From the NCBI RefSeq assembly GCF_001888185.1, contig NZ_CP016364.1, positions 1,798,001 through 1,862,000 of the forward strand: 64,000 nt of DNA. Reading direction: 5' to 3'. Position numbers and translations under genes: made by a program. Of this stretch, positions 37,596-47,094 are shown piece by piece (position 1 is the first letter of the stretch; each line of letters begins with the position of its first letter). The notes under the pieces are model-generated. The model ran no database searches. It was not told the origin of the DNA and saw only the letters and a program-made list of their open reading frames with translations. The stretch comes from Phaeobacter porticola (GTDB lineage Bacteria > Pseudomonadota > Alphaproteobacteria > Rhodobacterales > Rhodobacteraceae).

Positions 37596-37800
37596 GTTAT
37601 TATGCGGCTTGAGTTTTGGGGTTGGCTGCGCCTGTGTAGCTGCCCGCGATAGGCATCCCGCGATAGACCACAGGCGAAATGGGGGGTGCACCAGCATCCG
37701 CAGCGCGCGATCTCCGGACTCGCTCTGCCTGTACCGGCCAAATATCATGCGATCTCCGCTCAGCGGACAAAGCCGCTGTTACAAAATAAGGCTGCGCGGT

Positions 37801-38337
37801 TTACTTAGCTACGAAATTTACCTTGAGTACCGTATTGGACTGGTCAAACACCCTGCTTAGGTCGGTTTCCTCAGAAGAGAAGCGTGAAAGTGTCACGCCC
37901 CATCTCCGGCTATCATCTCTTTCAAACTGTGACCAAAGCTGAAATGCATCCCATTCTGTCAGCCCATGACTGTCATCCAACGTGAGCATTGGGAATTCGG
38001 ATGCCACGAGTGCGGTAGTTAAGGCTGCAAATTGGTCACGTTCTTCAGAATTCATGTGGAGCAGAACATCTGATATAGAACAATGGCTTGAGGTTAACTC
38101 CAGAACAAATTGGCTCTTGGGGTCAGCCCAACTCTGCCGTATGCCAACAGGGACAAGATCAGATAGATCAGGTGCTGAACCCACATCGCCTAACTTTGAA
38201 ACTGGGACGCAAACGGCCCTAAATAGCTCCACAGCGGCAATAGCTCTTTCTGGCTGACGCTCATAATTGTGTCGGATGCCAAGCCCAAGGGCCAGTCCGC
38301 CAATGGCGACCAAACCCAACTTACTTGCAAACTTCAT
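37801..38337 (-). CDS. Hypothetical exported or membrane-anchored protein
   Basis: 178 residues from the ATG at 38337 (MKFASKLGLVAIGGLALGLG), with GGAGA about 10 bp upstream. The first 20 residues are a signal peptide or anchor. The rest is soluble, with two Cys (VCVPVSK and SSHCSIS) that could form a periplasmic disulfide. I recognise no family. Lower GC than its neighbours and isolation between pdhC and cysE suggest an accessory gene. It has no obvious operon partner. Confidence 0.55.
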   Translation of the reverse strand: MKFASKLGLVAIGGLALGLGIRHNYERQPERAIAAVELFRAVCVPVSKLGDVGSAPDLSDLVPVGIRQSWADPKSQFVLELTSSHCSISDVLLHMNSEERDQFAALTTALVASEFPMLTLDDSHGLTEWDAFQLWSQFERDDSRRWGVTLSRFSSEETDLSRVFDQSNTVLKVNFVAK

Positions 38338-38615
38338 GAGTATCTCCGGTGTTTTTTGGCGCACCTTGGAGGTTCAAACTATTCCATCAATGAGCTAACC
38401 GCCACGGGTAAATTGGGCTCGCAGCCGACTTGCGGCGGTGCGGCAGTAGGGTTGCAGCGATACCGCAATTCGTCTCAGCCGCTCGTTGATCGCAGCCCGC
38501 CCAATCACATCATTCACTCCGAATGTAACATCACGAACGGAACTGACAAGCGGGCCGCATTGCGACGCCCCAGCCACGTACGAAAAACGCCGATAGCAAT
38601 ACCCCCCAGCCCACG
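38338..38615. other. Intergenic region between the orphan gene and cysE
   Basis: About 280 bp. A 60-codon minus-strand frame (38395-38577) has no ribosome site or family features and is not called. I see no repeat or RNA gene apart from the cysE terminator at the right edge. Confidence 0.45.
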
Positions 38616-38645
38616 AAAAAAGGGGCCGACCACGTCGCGCCCCTT
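38616..38645 (-). terminator. Intrinsic terminator of cysE
   Basis: On the minus strand AAGGGGC and GCCCCTT pair (plus-strand 38639-38645 and 38621-38627), and the run TTTTTT follows. Confidence 0.82.
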
Positions 38646-38727
38646 CATCGTCATCTTTCCAAAAATACTCACAGGCAAACCTATGGCGGCACTCGCAACA
38701 CCCGCGATGGTCCCCCGCAGCGCAGCC

Positions 38728-39543
38728 TTACTGCGGCTTGCCGCCTGCCAGCACCTGATTCATGCTGACCGAGGGCTGATCGCACCCGGCTTCGCCAACG
38801 ATCTTGGCTGGCACGCCTGCCACAGTCTTGCAGGGGGGGATCTCCTGCAACACCACCGATCCGGCGGCAATTCGGCTGCAATGGCCGACCTTGATATTGC
38901 CCAGAACCTTGGCGCCGGCCCCGATCAGCACCCCATCGCCAATCTTCGGATGGCGGTCTTCCTCTTCCTTGCCGGTGCCGCCGAGGGTCACCGAATGCAG
39001 CATCGACACATTGTCGCCCACCACAGCTGTCTCGCCAATGACGATGGAATGGGCGTGGTCGATCATGATGCCGCGGCCGATTTTGGCCGCCGGATGAATA
39101 TCGACGCCAAAAATCTCGGAAATTCGCATCTGGAAGAAATAGGACAGGTCGTAATCGCCCTGCTGCCACAGCCAATGGGCGACCCGGTAGGCCTGCACCG
39201 CCTGATAGCCCTTGAAGTAGAGGATCGGCTGCAACAGGCGATGGCAGGCCGGATCACGTTCATAGACCGCCATCAGATCGGCGCGTCCGGCGGCAATCAG
39301 ATCCGGGTTTTCCCCATAGGCCTTGTCGACGATTTCGCGCAGGATCACCATCGACATCTCATTGGAGCAGAGCTTGGCCGCAATGCGATAGGACAGCGCC
39401 TTCTCAAGCGAGGTGTGATGCAGGATGCAGGCATGGATCAGCCCGCCCATCAGCGGCTGGCGGCTTACGGCGTCCTGCGCCTCGGTGGTGATCTGATCCC
39501 AAACCGGATCAACGGAACTAACGGCGTGGCGCGTCTCAAGCAT
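38728..39543 (-). CDS. cysE: Serine O-acetyltransferase
   Basis: 271 residues, standard size. It acetylates serine to O-acetylserine, the first step of cysteine synthesis. An N-terminal helical domain is followed by a left-handed beta helix of hexapeptide repeats (GVDIHPAAKIGRGIMIDH, IVIGETAVVGDNVSML). The catalytic Asp and His are in IMIDHAHSIVIGET, and GTGKEEEDRHPKIGDG carries the second conserved His. AGGAGG precedes the ATG. It lies next to the GTA cluster, an arrangement reported for Rhodobacterales genomes. Feedback inhibition by cysteine is a family property. Confidence 0.95.
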   Translation of the reverse strand: MLETRHAVSSVDPVWDQITTEAQDAVSRQPLMGGLIHACILHHTSLEKALSYRIAAKLCSNEMSMVILREIVDKAYGENPDLIAAGRADLMAVYERDPACHRLLQPILYFKGYQAVQAYRVAHWLWQQGDYDLSYFFQMRISEIFGVDIHPAAKIGRGIMIDHAHSIVIGETAVVGDNVSMLHSVTLGGTGKEEEDRHPKIGDGVLIGAGAKVLGNIKVGHCSRIAAGSVVLQEIPPCKTVAGVPAKIVGEAGCDQPSVSMNQVLAGGKPQ

Positions 39544-39809
39544 AGCTCTGCCTCCTGTGTTGCGACCAGATTACCTATGTAAGCGCAAAAAGGCCAACCG
39601 CAAATCCGTGATGACAGCCATCGGATCTGCTGATCTTTCCGCTCCGCCAGATCTATATTCCGCGCCAGCCCCTTGTTTTCATTGCGCCCAGGGCCGAATT
39701 ATGACGTTTAACAACGCACGCACAGCCGCTGTGCGGATCTGTGATCGCCCGGAGGGAGACATGGCACAGCGCGCCTCCAAACGGCGGCGGCAGCCGCAGC
39801 AGATCGGCC

Positions 39810-40130
39810 TTAAGGGTCAGCCCCGTGACCTTCGGCCGCCCCATGGTCGCGCAGATGCCGCGCCAGGCGGGCCAGCACCAGTCGCGTGCAGGCCAGATAG
39901 GGGGCCACGTCATAAAACGGCTCATCCGCCAGCGTGAATTTCCGCGCCGCCGCACTGAGGGAGCCATCGCCCCAATCCGGGCAGAGCCGCCGGGTACGGC
40001 GCGTATGGCGCAACGCCTGCCCGGCCCCGGCAAAGATCCGCTCGCAGAGCGCACGCCGCTGCGCCGGGGCCACCGCCAGCAGGGCGCGGGCGGTGCTGGT
40101 GATGTCACCGGGCAGGATAGGCCGTCGCAT
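39810..40130 (-). CDS. Small conserved protein at the 3' end of the GTA cluster
   Basis: 106 residues, starting 12 bp after the g15 stop in the same direction, so probably co-transcribed. MRRPILPGDITSTARALLAV, RRTRRLCPDWGDGSLSAAA and the Arg-rich composition resemble a small family that follows GTA g15 in many Rhodobacteraceae (I recall it as DUF7742, a moderate recognition). No function is known. It contains no membrane segment or metal motif. It could be a late GTA accessory protein or an unrelated passenger. Confidence 0.6.
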   Translation of the reverse strand: MRRPILPGDITSTARALLAVAPAQRRALCERIFAGAGQALRHTRRTRRLCPDWGDGSLSAAARKFTLADEPFYDVAPYLACTRLVLARLARHLRDHGAAEGHGADP

Positions 40131-40142
40131 CGCCGTCCCTCC

Positions 40143-43100
40143 TCAGACCAGCCGCAGCGCGGTGGCCGCGCCCGCCCCGTAGCGGGCCGAGACCTGCGCC
40201 ACCTCGACGCGATCCCCCGGCACCACCGCATCCGTCACCTGCGCCGCTGGCAGATAGCTCCAGCCGGGACTGTCCAGCAGCTCTTCGCGCAGCACCTCAC
40301 TGCCGCGCAGCACCCGCAGGTGGTAGCGCTCCAGATCCTCGCCCAAGGGGATCTCCGCCAGATCCCAGCGGTCGCCGTCAATGCGGCTGCGGCGGATCCA
40401 GTTCAGCCCAACCGCACCAGAGCCCAGCGCGCCTTTCTGGCGCAGATGCACCGGCGCATAGGGGCGCAGCCCCTCGCCTGCGAAAGCCGCCTCCAGATGC
40501 AGATAGCTCGGGTCATCATAGGGCCGCCGAGCGGTGCCAATGCGGTAATGGCGGCTCAGCCCCCGTTGATTGGCGGCCAGCGCAATCTGCTGCGGGGTGC
40601 CATCCAGCGCCACCACATAAGACCCCTTGGGCCATGCCACCGGCATCCGCGCATCACTGCCCTGCTGCCCACGCAGCCGGTCGCGCAGCAAATAGCGCCC
40701 CGGCGCGATCAGCTCGGCCTTGGCAAATTGCATCAGCTCCCAATTGCCGGGGCTGCCATCGCCAATCGCCACCAGATTAGCCCCGTTCAACACCGCCAGA
40801 GGGTCACGGCTCTGGAACTGGCCGGAGATCATATCGACCTCCAGATCGTCCCCGCGCTCCCAACGGCCCAGCGCGCCCGCAGGCAGCACCGTGTTGGTGA
40901 TGGCAATGGTAGAGGCCGCGGCCAGAACCTCTTCAAGCGCATAATCCGCATCACTCTGTGCGCCATACAGGGCAACGCTCCCCGGCCAGGGCTGCGCGGT
41001 CACTGCCAGATGCGGCGCATGGGGCACCTCATCGCCGCTGATCAGCGGCAGGTCCATGAACAACGGCAGCACCGGCACTGGCGCCGCAAAGGCGGTGACA
41101 CCGGGCAGTTCCTCCGGCACCGGTGCGGGGTGGTAGTTCTCCGGCTCAATCCGCACCGCCTCGATCAGCTGCGCCGCGCCCTGTTCCACCCGGTCGATCC
41201 GGTAGCGCGCCTGCGCACCGCTGCCGACCTCCGCACCCGCCTCTGAGCCCAACTCTAGGCCTGCCTCTGCCCCCGCAAGCGGCAGGCGGATCACATCGCC
41301 CGCGCCCAGCGCCATGGCGGAGGGCGGCAGCTCCAGCCGCAGGGTATCACGGGCCATACGGGCCTCGCTCAGCCAGCGCTCCACCACCTGCCGCCCCTCG
41401 GCGCGGGTCAGCGCCATCGGCAGCTCATTGTCGCTGACCGCATGGGTGGCCTCATCGGGCAGCACCGCCTCCTCGCCGCGCAGATCATGGCGCCCGCCCC
41501 ATTCGACAAAGCGCAGCCGCATCCGCCCGGCCAGCTCGGCCTCCGGCGCGCGGGTCTGTTCCAGCACCCCGTCCAGCTCCTGCCCCTCAACCAGTTGCGC
41601 CAGATCCAGCGCTGCGTCCTGTCGCCCGTTGCGCAGGCGGAACCGCAGGAGCCCGTCACGTTCGATGGCATCCACCCCGTGGCGCAGCAACAGCGGTTGC
41701 AGCGCGGCGCGGGCCTCCCCGACATCGCTGATCGCATAGCCGCGCACCAGCGCAGGCAGGTCGCTCACATCAATCGCCGCAACCCCAGAGGCGGCACAGA
41801 TCTCCTCCAGCACCGAGGCCAGCGTGCGCTGCCCCACCCGGCCGTTCAGCCAATGACCCCGCAGGTAATTCTCGCCGTCGCTCCAGACCTCCACCGCATT
41901 GGGAAAGGTCGGAAAAGGCCGCGCGTCCCAGGCCCAGACATAGGCGTTGGACATATCCAGCATCGGCCCGCCATAGATCTCTGAGACCGGGTTATTCGCC
42001 GCCTCCCCCCAATAGCCCAAAAGAGCACGCAGATAGGCCAGCTGCATCATGTCATCGCGCTGCCCGTCAGAGAATTTCGGCAGTTTGGATTCCGAGCTTT
42101 TGGGATCCAGAAACTTGTTCGGCTGATTGGTCCCCTTGTCGATGGCGGCACAGCCCAGTTCGGTGAACCAGATCGGCTTGCTCTCAGGCTCCCATGCTGT
42201 GGGCAATGCGGCCCGTTCGCCGTTGATCCGGTCATGATGCGGCTTCGACCACCAGCTGCGCAGATCCTTGTAGCGCCAGATCCACGGCTCCTCATACGCC
42301 CCATCGGTGATTGGTGTGCGGATCTGGGCCGCCTCCGCCTCGGGCGAGTGGTAATACCAATCATAGCCCTCCCCGCCTTCGATATTGGCGCGCAGATAGC
42401 TGAGGTCATAGATATTGGGCGTGCCGGCCTTGGCGTCCAGATGATCCTCCCCCTCGCGCCAGTCGGACAGCGGCATGTAATTGTCGATGCCGATGAAGTC
42501 GATCTCCTCATCCGCCCACAGCGGATCAAGGTGGAAATAGCGATCCCCCTCCGGGCTCTGGTAGCCCCAGTATTCCGACCAGTCGGCGGCATAGCCGATC
42601 TGGGTGTCCGGACCAAGGATCTGGCGCACCTCCTGTGTCAGCGCCCGCAGCTCTGCCACGGCGGGAAAGCCCGCCTCATCGCGGATCTGGGTCAACCCAC
42701 GCATTTCCGAGCTGATGCAGAACGCCTCCACCCCGCCCGCCGCGGCACAAAGCGCGGCATTATGCAGGATAAACCGCCGCAGCCCCCAATCCTCCAACGG
42801 GCCGCTATAGGTGACGCTCCCGTCAGCCACGGTGAAATCCGCCGCCGTCACTGTGCCAAAGAACTGCTGCACCTCATCCCGTGCCATAGCCGTGCCATCA
42901 AGGCTGCCGGGCTGGCCCGGTGCCAGTGACAGGGTGATCCGTCCACGCCAGGGCAGATGCGCCTGTCCCGGCTCACCGCTCCAGGGGTCGGGCAGATCAT
43001 TGCCCGCCATCTGATCCATCAGGATAAACGGGTAGAACATCACCCGCTTGCCCTGCTCCTGCAGTGCGCGAATGGCCTCAACCACCGAGGCATCAGTTGG

Positions 43101-44126
43101 GGTGCCGCCATAGATCGGCCGGTCCTCCTGCCGCGCGATCAGCTCTGCCTCTGTGCGGGTCAGACCCGCGACGGACCAGGGCATATTCGCCCCCTCGATA
43201 TGCTGGCGCTCCACCTTGGGTTTGATGGTACAGTCCCCGCAGCGCAGATCATCGCCGAACCACGACACAATCAGCGAGGCCGCGCCACAGGCGGGCAGCT
43301 CCTCTCCCAATGTGGTGAGCGAGGTCACAAGATCGGTCTCTCCCGAAGGGCTGTGTGAATTGGCCGGTTTGGCCTGTCCCGGTCCATGATCATAATGCAC
43401 CGGCGTCGTGGCCAGCGCATACTCCCCGGTCCCCGGCATCAGCGCCACGCCCTGAACCAGCTGCGGCAGATCCAGATCATAGGTGCTGGCGGCCGGCTGC
43501 TCGGCACGCAACACCTCAAACGAGAATTGCGGCACCCGGTTGCCAAAGCGTTCCAGCGCCAGGTTCTCCATCACCACATAGGCGGTGCCACGATAGGCGG
43601 GCACCTCGCCCGTGCCCTCCACCGCCTCGATCACCGGATCGGGCAGCTGGTCCATGGTGCCGCGATAGACGGTCATGTTCAAATCCTTGGGCGCGACCTC
43701 CTCACCATCGGCCCAGACCCGCCCGATGGAGGCGACCTCCCCGGCGCAGACCGCCACCGCCAGCGAGACATCATAGCTGTAGCTGGTGACCTTGGGCTGG
43801 CGCGGACCGCCGCCCTTGCCACCGCCGCCACTGGTGGTGGAGGTCTCGCGGAACTCAGACGACCAGATCACCTGCCCGCCCACCCGCATCCGGCCATAGA
43901 CCTGCGCAATCGGCTGGCCATCGCTGGCATGGGTCAGGCGGAAGCGTTCCACCCGGCCGGTCTCCACCGGCTCACTGCCCGCCCCCAGCAGGCGGCTGTC
44001 GATGGCACGCCCGACGGTGGCGCCAAGTGCGCGGCCAATCGCTACCGAGGACAGACCCGCCACAGCCCCCCCAACCGAGCCGCCAAGTGCCGCCCCCGCC
44101 GCAGAAAGAAGAATGGTCGCCATCAC
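40143..44126 (-). CDS. GTA g15 protein: large baseplate/host-recognition protein
   Basis: 1327 residues, the largest GTA gene. By similarity with the Rhodobacter capsulatus particle it forms the central tip (megatron-like) of the baseplate, acting in attachment and DNA delivery. After an N-terminal Gly/Ala-rich hydrophobic segment, tail-domain sequence (GRMRVGGQVIWSSEFRE) leads to a GTA TIM-barrel domain. That domain spans roughly residues 330-690 and includes HLDPLWADEEIDFIGIDNYM and KPIWFTELGCAAIDKGTN; Glu and Asp here recall glycoside hydrolases. Beta-rich tail domains end the protein. The start overlaps g14 by 4 bp (ATGA). The barrel may bind or cut a cell-envelope sugar, which is inference. 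Confidence 0.93.
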   Translation of the reverse strand: MMATILLSAAGAALGGSVGGAVAGLSSVAIGRALGATVGRAIDSRLLGAGSEPVETGRVERFRLTHASDGQPIAQVYGRMRVGGQVIWSSEFRETSTTSGGGGKGGGPRQPKVTSYSYDVSLAVAVCAGEVASIGRVWADGEEVAPKDLNMTVYRGTMDQLPDPVIEAVEGTGEVPAYRGTAYVVMENLALERFGNRVPQFSFEVLRAEQPAASTYDLDLPQLVQGVALMPGTGEYALATTPVHYDHGPGQAKPANSHSPSGETDLVTSLTTLGEELPACGAASLIVSWFGDDLRCGDCTIKPKVERQHIEGANMPWSVAGLTRTEAELIARQEDRPIYGGTPTDASVVEAIRALQEQGKRVMFYPFILMDQMAGNDLPDPWSGEPGQAHLPWRGRITLSLAPGQPGSLDGTAMARDEVQQFFGTVTAADFTVADGSVTYSGPLEDWGLRRFILHNAALCAAAGGVEAFCISSEMRGLTQIRDEAGFPAVAELRALTQEVRQILGPDTQIGYAADWSEYWGYQSPEGDRYFHLDPLWADEEIDFIGIDNYMPLSDWREGEDHLDAKAGTPNIYDLSYLRANIEGGEGYDWYYHSPEAEAAQIRTPITDGAYEEPWIWRYKDLRSWWSKPHHDRINGERAALPTAWEPESKPIWFTELGCAAIDKGTNQPNKFLDPKSSESKLPKFSDGQRDDMMQLAYLRALLGYWGEAANNPVSEIYGGPMLDMSNAYVWAWDARPFPTFPNAVEVWSDGENYLRGHWLNGRVGQRTLASVLEEICAASGVAAIDVSDLPALVRGYAISDVGEARAALQPLLLRHGVDAIERDGLLRFRLRNGRQDAALDLAQLVEGQELDGVLEQTRAPEAELAGRMRLRFVEWGGRHDLRGEEAVLPDEATHAVSDNELPMALTRAEGRQVVERWLSEARMARDTLRLELPPSAMALGAGDVIRLPLAGAEAGLELGSEAGAEVGSGAQARYRIDRVEQGAAQLIEAVRIEPENYHPAPVPEELPGVTAFAAPVPVLPLFMDLPLISGDEVPHAPHLAVTAQPWPGSVALYGAQSDADYALEEVLAAASTIAITNTVLPAGALGRWERGDDLEVDMISGQFQSRDPLAVLNGANLVAIGDGSPGNWELMQFAKAELIAPGRYLLRDRLRGQQGSDARMPVAWPKGSYVVALDGTPQQIALAANQRGLSRHYRIGTARRPYDDPSYLHLEAAFAGEGLRPYAPVHLRQKGALGSGAVGLNWIRRSRIDGDRWDLAEIPLGEDLERYHLRVLRGSEVLREELLDSPGWSYLPAAQVTDAVVPGDRVEVAQVSARYGAGAATALRLV

Positions 44127-44593
44127 GTCACCTCATCAGCATCAACATCAGGAAAGGAAAACCGCGCCACGATCCGCCGGTGCCACGGCTGGCTCAGCGC
44201 GTTTTCAATCACACCGTGGCCGCTATAGGCATGGATGAACCGCGGCATGGCGCCGGTTTCAGTTTGCAGCGCGATATGTTTGGCCACCGCCCCCAGGCGC
44301 ATACGGAACAGGATCACATCCCCAGCGCGCGCCTCGGTGAGGGGTCTGGGCGTGAGATGGCGCAGAGCCGCCTGCCACAGCGCCTCCTCGCCCTGCGGTT
44401 CGGACCAGTCCATCGTATAGCCCGGCACCGTCTCAGGCTCCTGGCCGTAGACCTCACGCCAGAGCCCCCGGATCAGGCCGAGACAATCGCAGCCAGCACC
44501 GCGCCGGGCGGCCTGATGCACATAGGGCGTGCCCAGCCAGCCCCGTGCTGCCGCGACCAATGCGGTGCGGGATACCCCCGTCGCGCCACTCAT
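44123..44593 (-). CDS. GTA g14: NlpC/P60-family peptidase
   Basis: 156 residues from the ATG at 44593 (MSGATGVSRTALV), which overlaps the g13 stop by 4 bp; the longer upstream frame is shadow. WLGTPYVHQAARRGAGCDCLGL holds the catalytic Cys region, and GAVAKHIALQTE the catalytic His. NlpC/P60 enzymes cut peptidoglycan peptides. In the tail this one would open the wall during DNA delivery. Like its RcGTA counterpart it sits between the hub and g15 genes. Confidence 0.93.
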   Translation of the reverse strand: MSGATGVSRTALVAAARGWLGTPYVHQAARRGAGCDCLGLIRGLWREVYGQEPETVPGYTMDWSEPQGEEALWQAALRHLTPRPLTEARAGDVILFRMRLGAVAKHIALQTETGAMPRFIHAYSGHGVIENALSQPWHRRIVARFSFPDVDADEVT

Positions 44594-45540
44594 CTGCGGC
44601 TGCCGCCGGTGTTGGTGCCGCTCTGGCGCGGCACGCTCATCACCCAGTCTTCGCCGGGAATATCCGGGAAGCCCTGAAAATTGACGCCATTGTTGAACTT
44701 CAACCGGCAGGTCTTCAGCCGCTTGTCGCAGCCTGCTGCCAGATGCAGCCGATCGCCGGGCTGCACCGTCGCACGCAACGGCTCCCACAGGGTCAGCTGG
44801 CGATGCTCTGCGTTCGGATCCGGCGCGCTTGCGTCCTGTCCCAGACGCCCGGCCTGCTGGCGGTTCTGTTTGATCCAGCCCCACAGCCCCTTGGCCGCCC
44901 CACTCATCACCGTGAGGCGGCCAGAGGTGAACCAGTTCGGCTCAAACCCCGGCAGCGCGGCAAAGCTGAAATACTGCCCCTCGCGGATCTCTTCGGCGGC
45001 CAGCTCCAGCGCATAGCCCGGCGTGGTCATGTCAAAGCGGCAGGCGCCATCACCCAGCACCGCCGTGCAGGGTTTCTGGTAGATCCGCCCCATCGGCTGA
45101 TTGAGCGCCTCCGTCAGGCCGCGCAACTCCGCCTCAAAGGCACCACCAGCACGGCGGATCTGGCCGAAACTGCCGCGAAACTGCAACCAGCGCACCGACA
45201 CATCAGCCCAGTTCACCAGCCAGCAGCGCACCTCCGCGCCGTCAAAGCGCCCGGCCTCAATCTCCTCCTCGCGGATGGCGGCATCGCTCAGCGCGCCAAG
45301 CGCCTCGGTATTGTCGACCGCCAGCCCTGTGGCCTGTTGCAGGCTGCGCGCGGTCAGGCCAGTGCCTGCGCGAAACAGCAGACCGGCCTCGCCCTCGGCG
45401 GCGCTTTCGAACCGCAGGTCGCGGTCATGGTCGGTAAAGCCAAACCGCACGCCATCGCTGCGGGTGACCAACCAACAGCGACACAACGTGGTCAGGCCGC
45501 CTGCTACATGAGTTTGAAATGCCTCGCTTATCCCCGCCAT
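44590..45540 (-). CDS. GTA g13: tail hub protein (DUF2163/BR0599 family)
   Basis: 316 residues. It joins the distal tail ring to the tip. Two CxnC pairs, in KPCTAVLGDGACRF (about residue 158) and AGCDKRLKTCRLKF (about 270), match the four cysteines that hold an iron-sulfur cluster in the RcGTA hub and in phage lambda gpL. DHDRDLRFE near the start is a typical family block. The gene touches both g12 and g14, so the tail genes are translationally coupled. Confidence 0.92.
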   Translation of the reverse strand: MAGISEAFQTHVAGGLTTLCRCWLVTRSDGVRFGFTDHDRDLRFESAAEGEAGLLFRAGTGLTARSLQQATGLAVDNTEALGALSDAAIREEEIEAGRFDGAEVRCWLVNWADVSVRWLQFRGSFGQIRRAGGAFEAELRGLTEALNQPMGRIYQKPCTAVLGDGACRFDMTTPGYALELAAEEIREGQYFSFAALPGFEPNWFTSGRLTVMSGAAKGLWGWIKQNRQQAGRLGQDASAPDPNAEHRQLTLWEPLRATVQPGDRLHLAAGCDKRLKTCRLKFNNGVNFQGFPDIPGEDWVMSVPRQSGTNTGGSRR

Positions 45541-46172
45541 CAGATCCGCACCTCTACCACCGGCACATTGGGCACGTCGCCCGCCTGAAAGGACGCCACG
45601 CTGGTCTGGATGCGGTCGGTGTCAAAGCGCACCGGGACATCAAATTCAAACCCCGCCTTTACTGACAGGCCCGCCTCTGGTGGATGCGCCAGCGTGATGG
45701 TGCCAAGGGTGCTGTCGAGCGTGTAATCCACCGTCTCCTGCAAAGCGTCCTGCTCAATCCCGATGCGCACGCTGCCCGCCACCGGTTTCGAAATCGGTCG
45801 CTGATAAGCATAGCTGCCGGAGCGATAGGTCTTGCTCAGCTGGAACACCTGCTGCGCCCCGTCGCCCATACCGATCACCTGATCGTCAAAGGCCACCTCC
45901 TGCGTGGCACGGGCGGATTTGTAGTCGGACCAATCTTTCCAGCGGAAACCATACATCTGGCCTTGCCGCGCCTCGAAAAAGGCAATCAGCGCCTCGATAT
46001 CCTCCAACCCCCGCAGGCCCAGCCCCGCGTCATAGCGGCGACGGGAATGCGCCCAGGGGGTGTTGCGTTCCTCATGCCCGTTGGCAAGCGTCACCACATC
46101 GGTGCGCCGCTCCGGCCCGCCGATTGAGCCGAAGCTCAGCGATGCGGGAAATCTGACCTCGTGAAAATTCAT
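45540..46172 (-). CDS. GTA g12: distal tail protein (DUF2460)
   Basis: 210 residues. MNFHEVRFPASLSFGSIGGPERRTDVV is the family start, and FFEARQGQMYGFRWKDWSDYKS is the second conserved block. It forms the ring linking the tail tube to the hub. Start and stop sit 15 bp from g11 and 1 bp over g13. Confidence 0.93.
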   Translation of the reverse strand: MNFHEVRFPASLSFGSIGGPERRTDVVTLANGHEERNTPWAHSRRRYDAGLGLRGLEDIEALIAFFEARQGQMYGFRWKDWSDYKSARATQEVAFDDQVIGMGDGAQQVFQLSKTYRSGSYAYQRPISKPVAGSVRIGIEQDALQETVDYTLDSTLGTITLAHPPEAGLSVKAGFEFDVPVRFDTDRIQTSVASFQAGDVPNVPVVEVRI

Positions 46173-46187
46173 CTGCTGCCCTCCGGT

Positions 46188-46844
46188 TCAGCGATTGCGG
46201 TTGCCACGCGTCAGGGCGCGGCTCAGCTGGGCCGCGATCTGGCCCTGACTGCGTTGAAATCCCTGCACATCGGGAGTCTGGATGTTCATAACGACTGAGG
46301 TTGCCCCGCCCCCCTGACTGCGCACACCAAGCGCGCCATCGGCGCCACGGGTCAGCGGCAGGATCGCCTCTGGTCCGGCCTCACCCATCAGCCCGGTGCC
46401 GCCGCGCATGGGAAAGCTCACCGGGCCGCTGACGATCCCCCCCTTGGCAAAGGGCATCACCCGGCCTTGTGAAAACGCCGCCCCATCGGCAAAGGGGAGA
46501 ATGCCGCTCATCAGCTTGCCCACCCCATCCGACAGCAACCCACCCACATGGCTGGTCACGGGTTTGATGGCCGCCGAATAGGTGGTCTGGATCATCGACT
46601 GCGCCATCGTATCCAGCGCATCCGAGAGCTTCATGCCGTCAAAGACAACACCGTCAAAGGCCCGGCGCAGCCCCTTGGACATACCGCGTTCCAGTGTTTC
46701 GGCATCCTTGCCAGTGGCGGCAAAGGCGGCGCGCACCCGGCGCAGCTCGGCGTCGAACGTGGCCGCCATGCCCGCCGCATCGCCAAGGCTGTCGCTCAGC
46801 GCCTCGCCCTGTTGTTCCAGCTGGTTCAGTCCTGTGTCACTCAT
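46188..46844 (-). CDS. GTA g11: short tail tape measure protein
   Basis: 218 residues, far shorter than phage tape measures, in line with the short GTA tail. The N-terminal half is helical (ELRRVRAAFAATGKDAETLE) with a hydrophobic middle (AAIKPVTSHVGGLLSDGVGK). The C-terminus holds FAKGGIVSGPVSFPMRGG and EAGPEAILPLTRGADG, typical of tape-measure ends. It overlaps g10.1 by 8 bp. Confidence 0.92.
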   Translation of the reverse strand: MSDTGLNQLEQQGEALSDSLGDAAGMAATFDAELRRVRAAFAATGKDAETLERGMSKGLRRAFDGVVFDGMKLSDALDTMAQSMIQTTYSAAIKPVTSHVGGLLSDGVGKLMSGILPFADGAAFSQGRVMPFAKGGIVSGPVSFPMRGGTGLMGEAGPEAILPLTRGADGALGVRSQGGGATSVVMNIQTPDVQGFQRSQGQIAAQLSRALTRGNRNR

Positions 46845-47094
46845 CGCTTACTGCTCCTGTTTCTGGGGATTTCGGCGCTGCGGGATCCGGGAAGGCGTGC
46901 ATCAGCTGATCCAGCCCCGCCCGACCCAGTGGCACCGCGCCCGTGTCCTGCCCCAGCATCAGCCGCAGCTCTGCCGGGGTGAGTCGCCAGAACTGGTCCG
47001 GCGTGAGGCGCAGCCCCACCAGCCCCGCCCGTATCAGCGCCGGCCAGTCAAGGCCCGTGCTCAGCCCGTCCGTGGTGCGCTGCTGCGGCGTCAT
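46837..47094 (-). CDS. GTA g10.1: tail assembly chaperone
   Basis: 85 residues. WPALIRAGLVGLRLTPDQFWRLTPAEL is the diagnostic block of the small GTA chaperone family (TAC_6-like). It helps load the tape measure during tail building. Overlaps: 4 bp with g10 and 8 bp with g11. In many phages this protein arises by frameshift from the first chaperone gene; here it is a separate frame. Confidence 0.88.
   Translation of the reverse strand: MTPQQRTTDGLSTGLDWPALIRAGLVGLRLTPDQFWRLTPAELRLMLGQDTGAVPLGRAGLDQLMHAFPDPAAPKSPETGAVSDE

Noticed and set aside
38395-38577. 60-codon minus-strand frame upstream of the orphan gene
   Set aside because: No start signal or family similarity; treated as intergenic.
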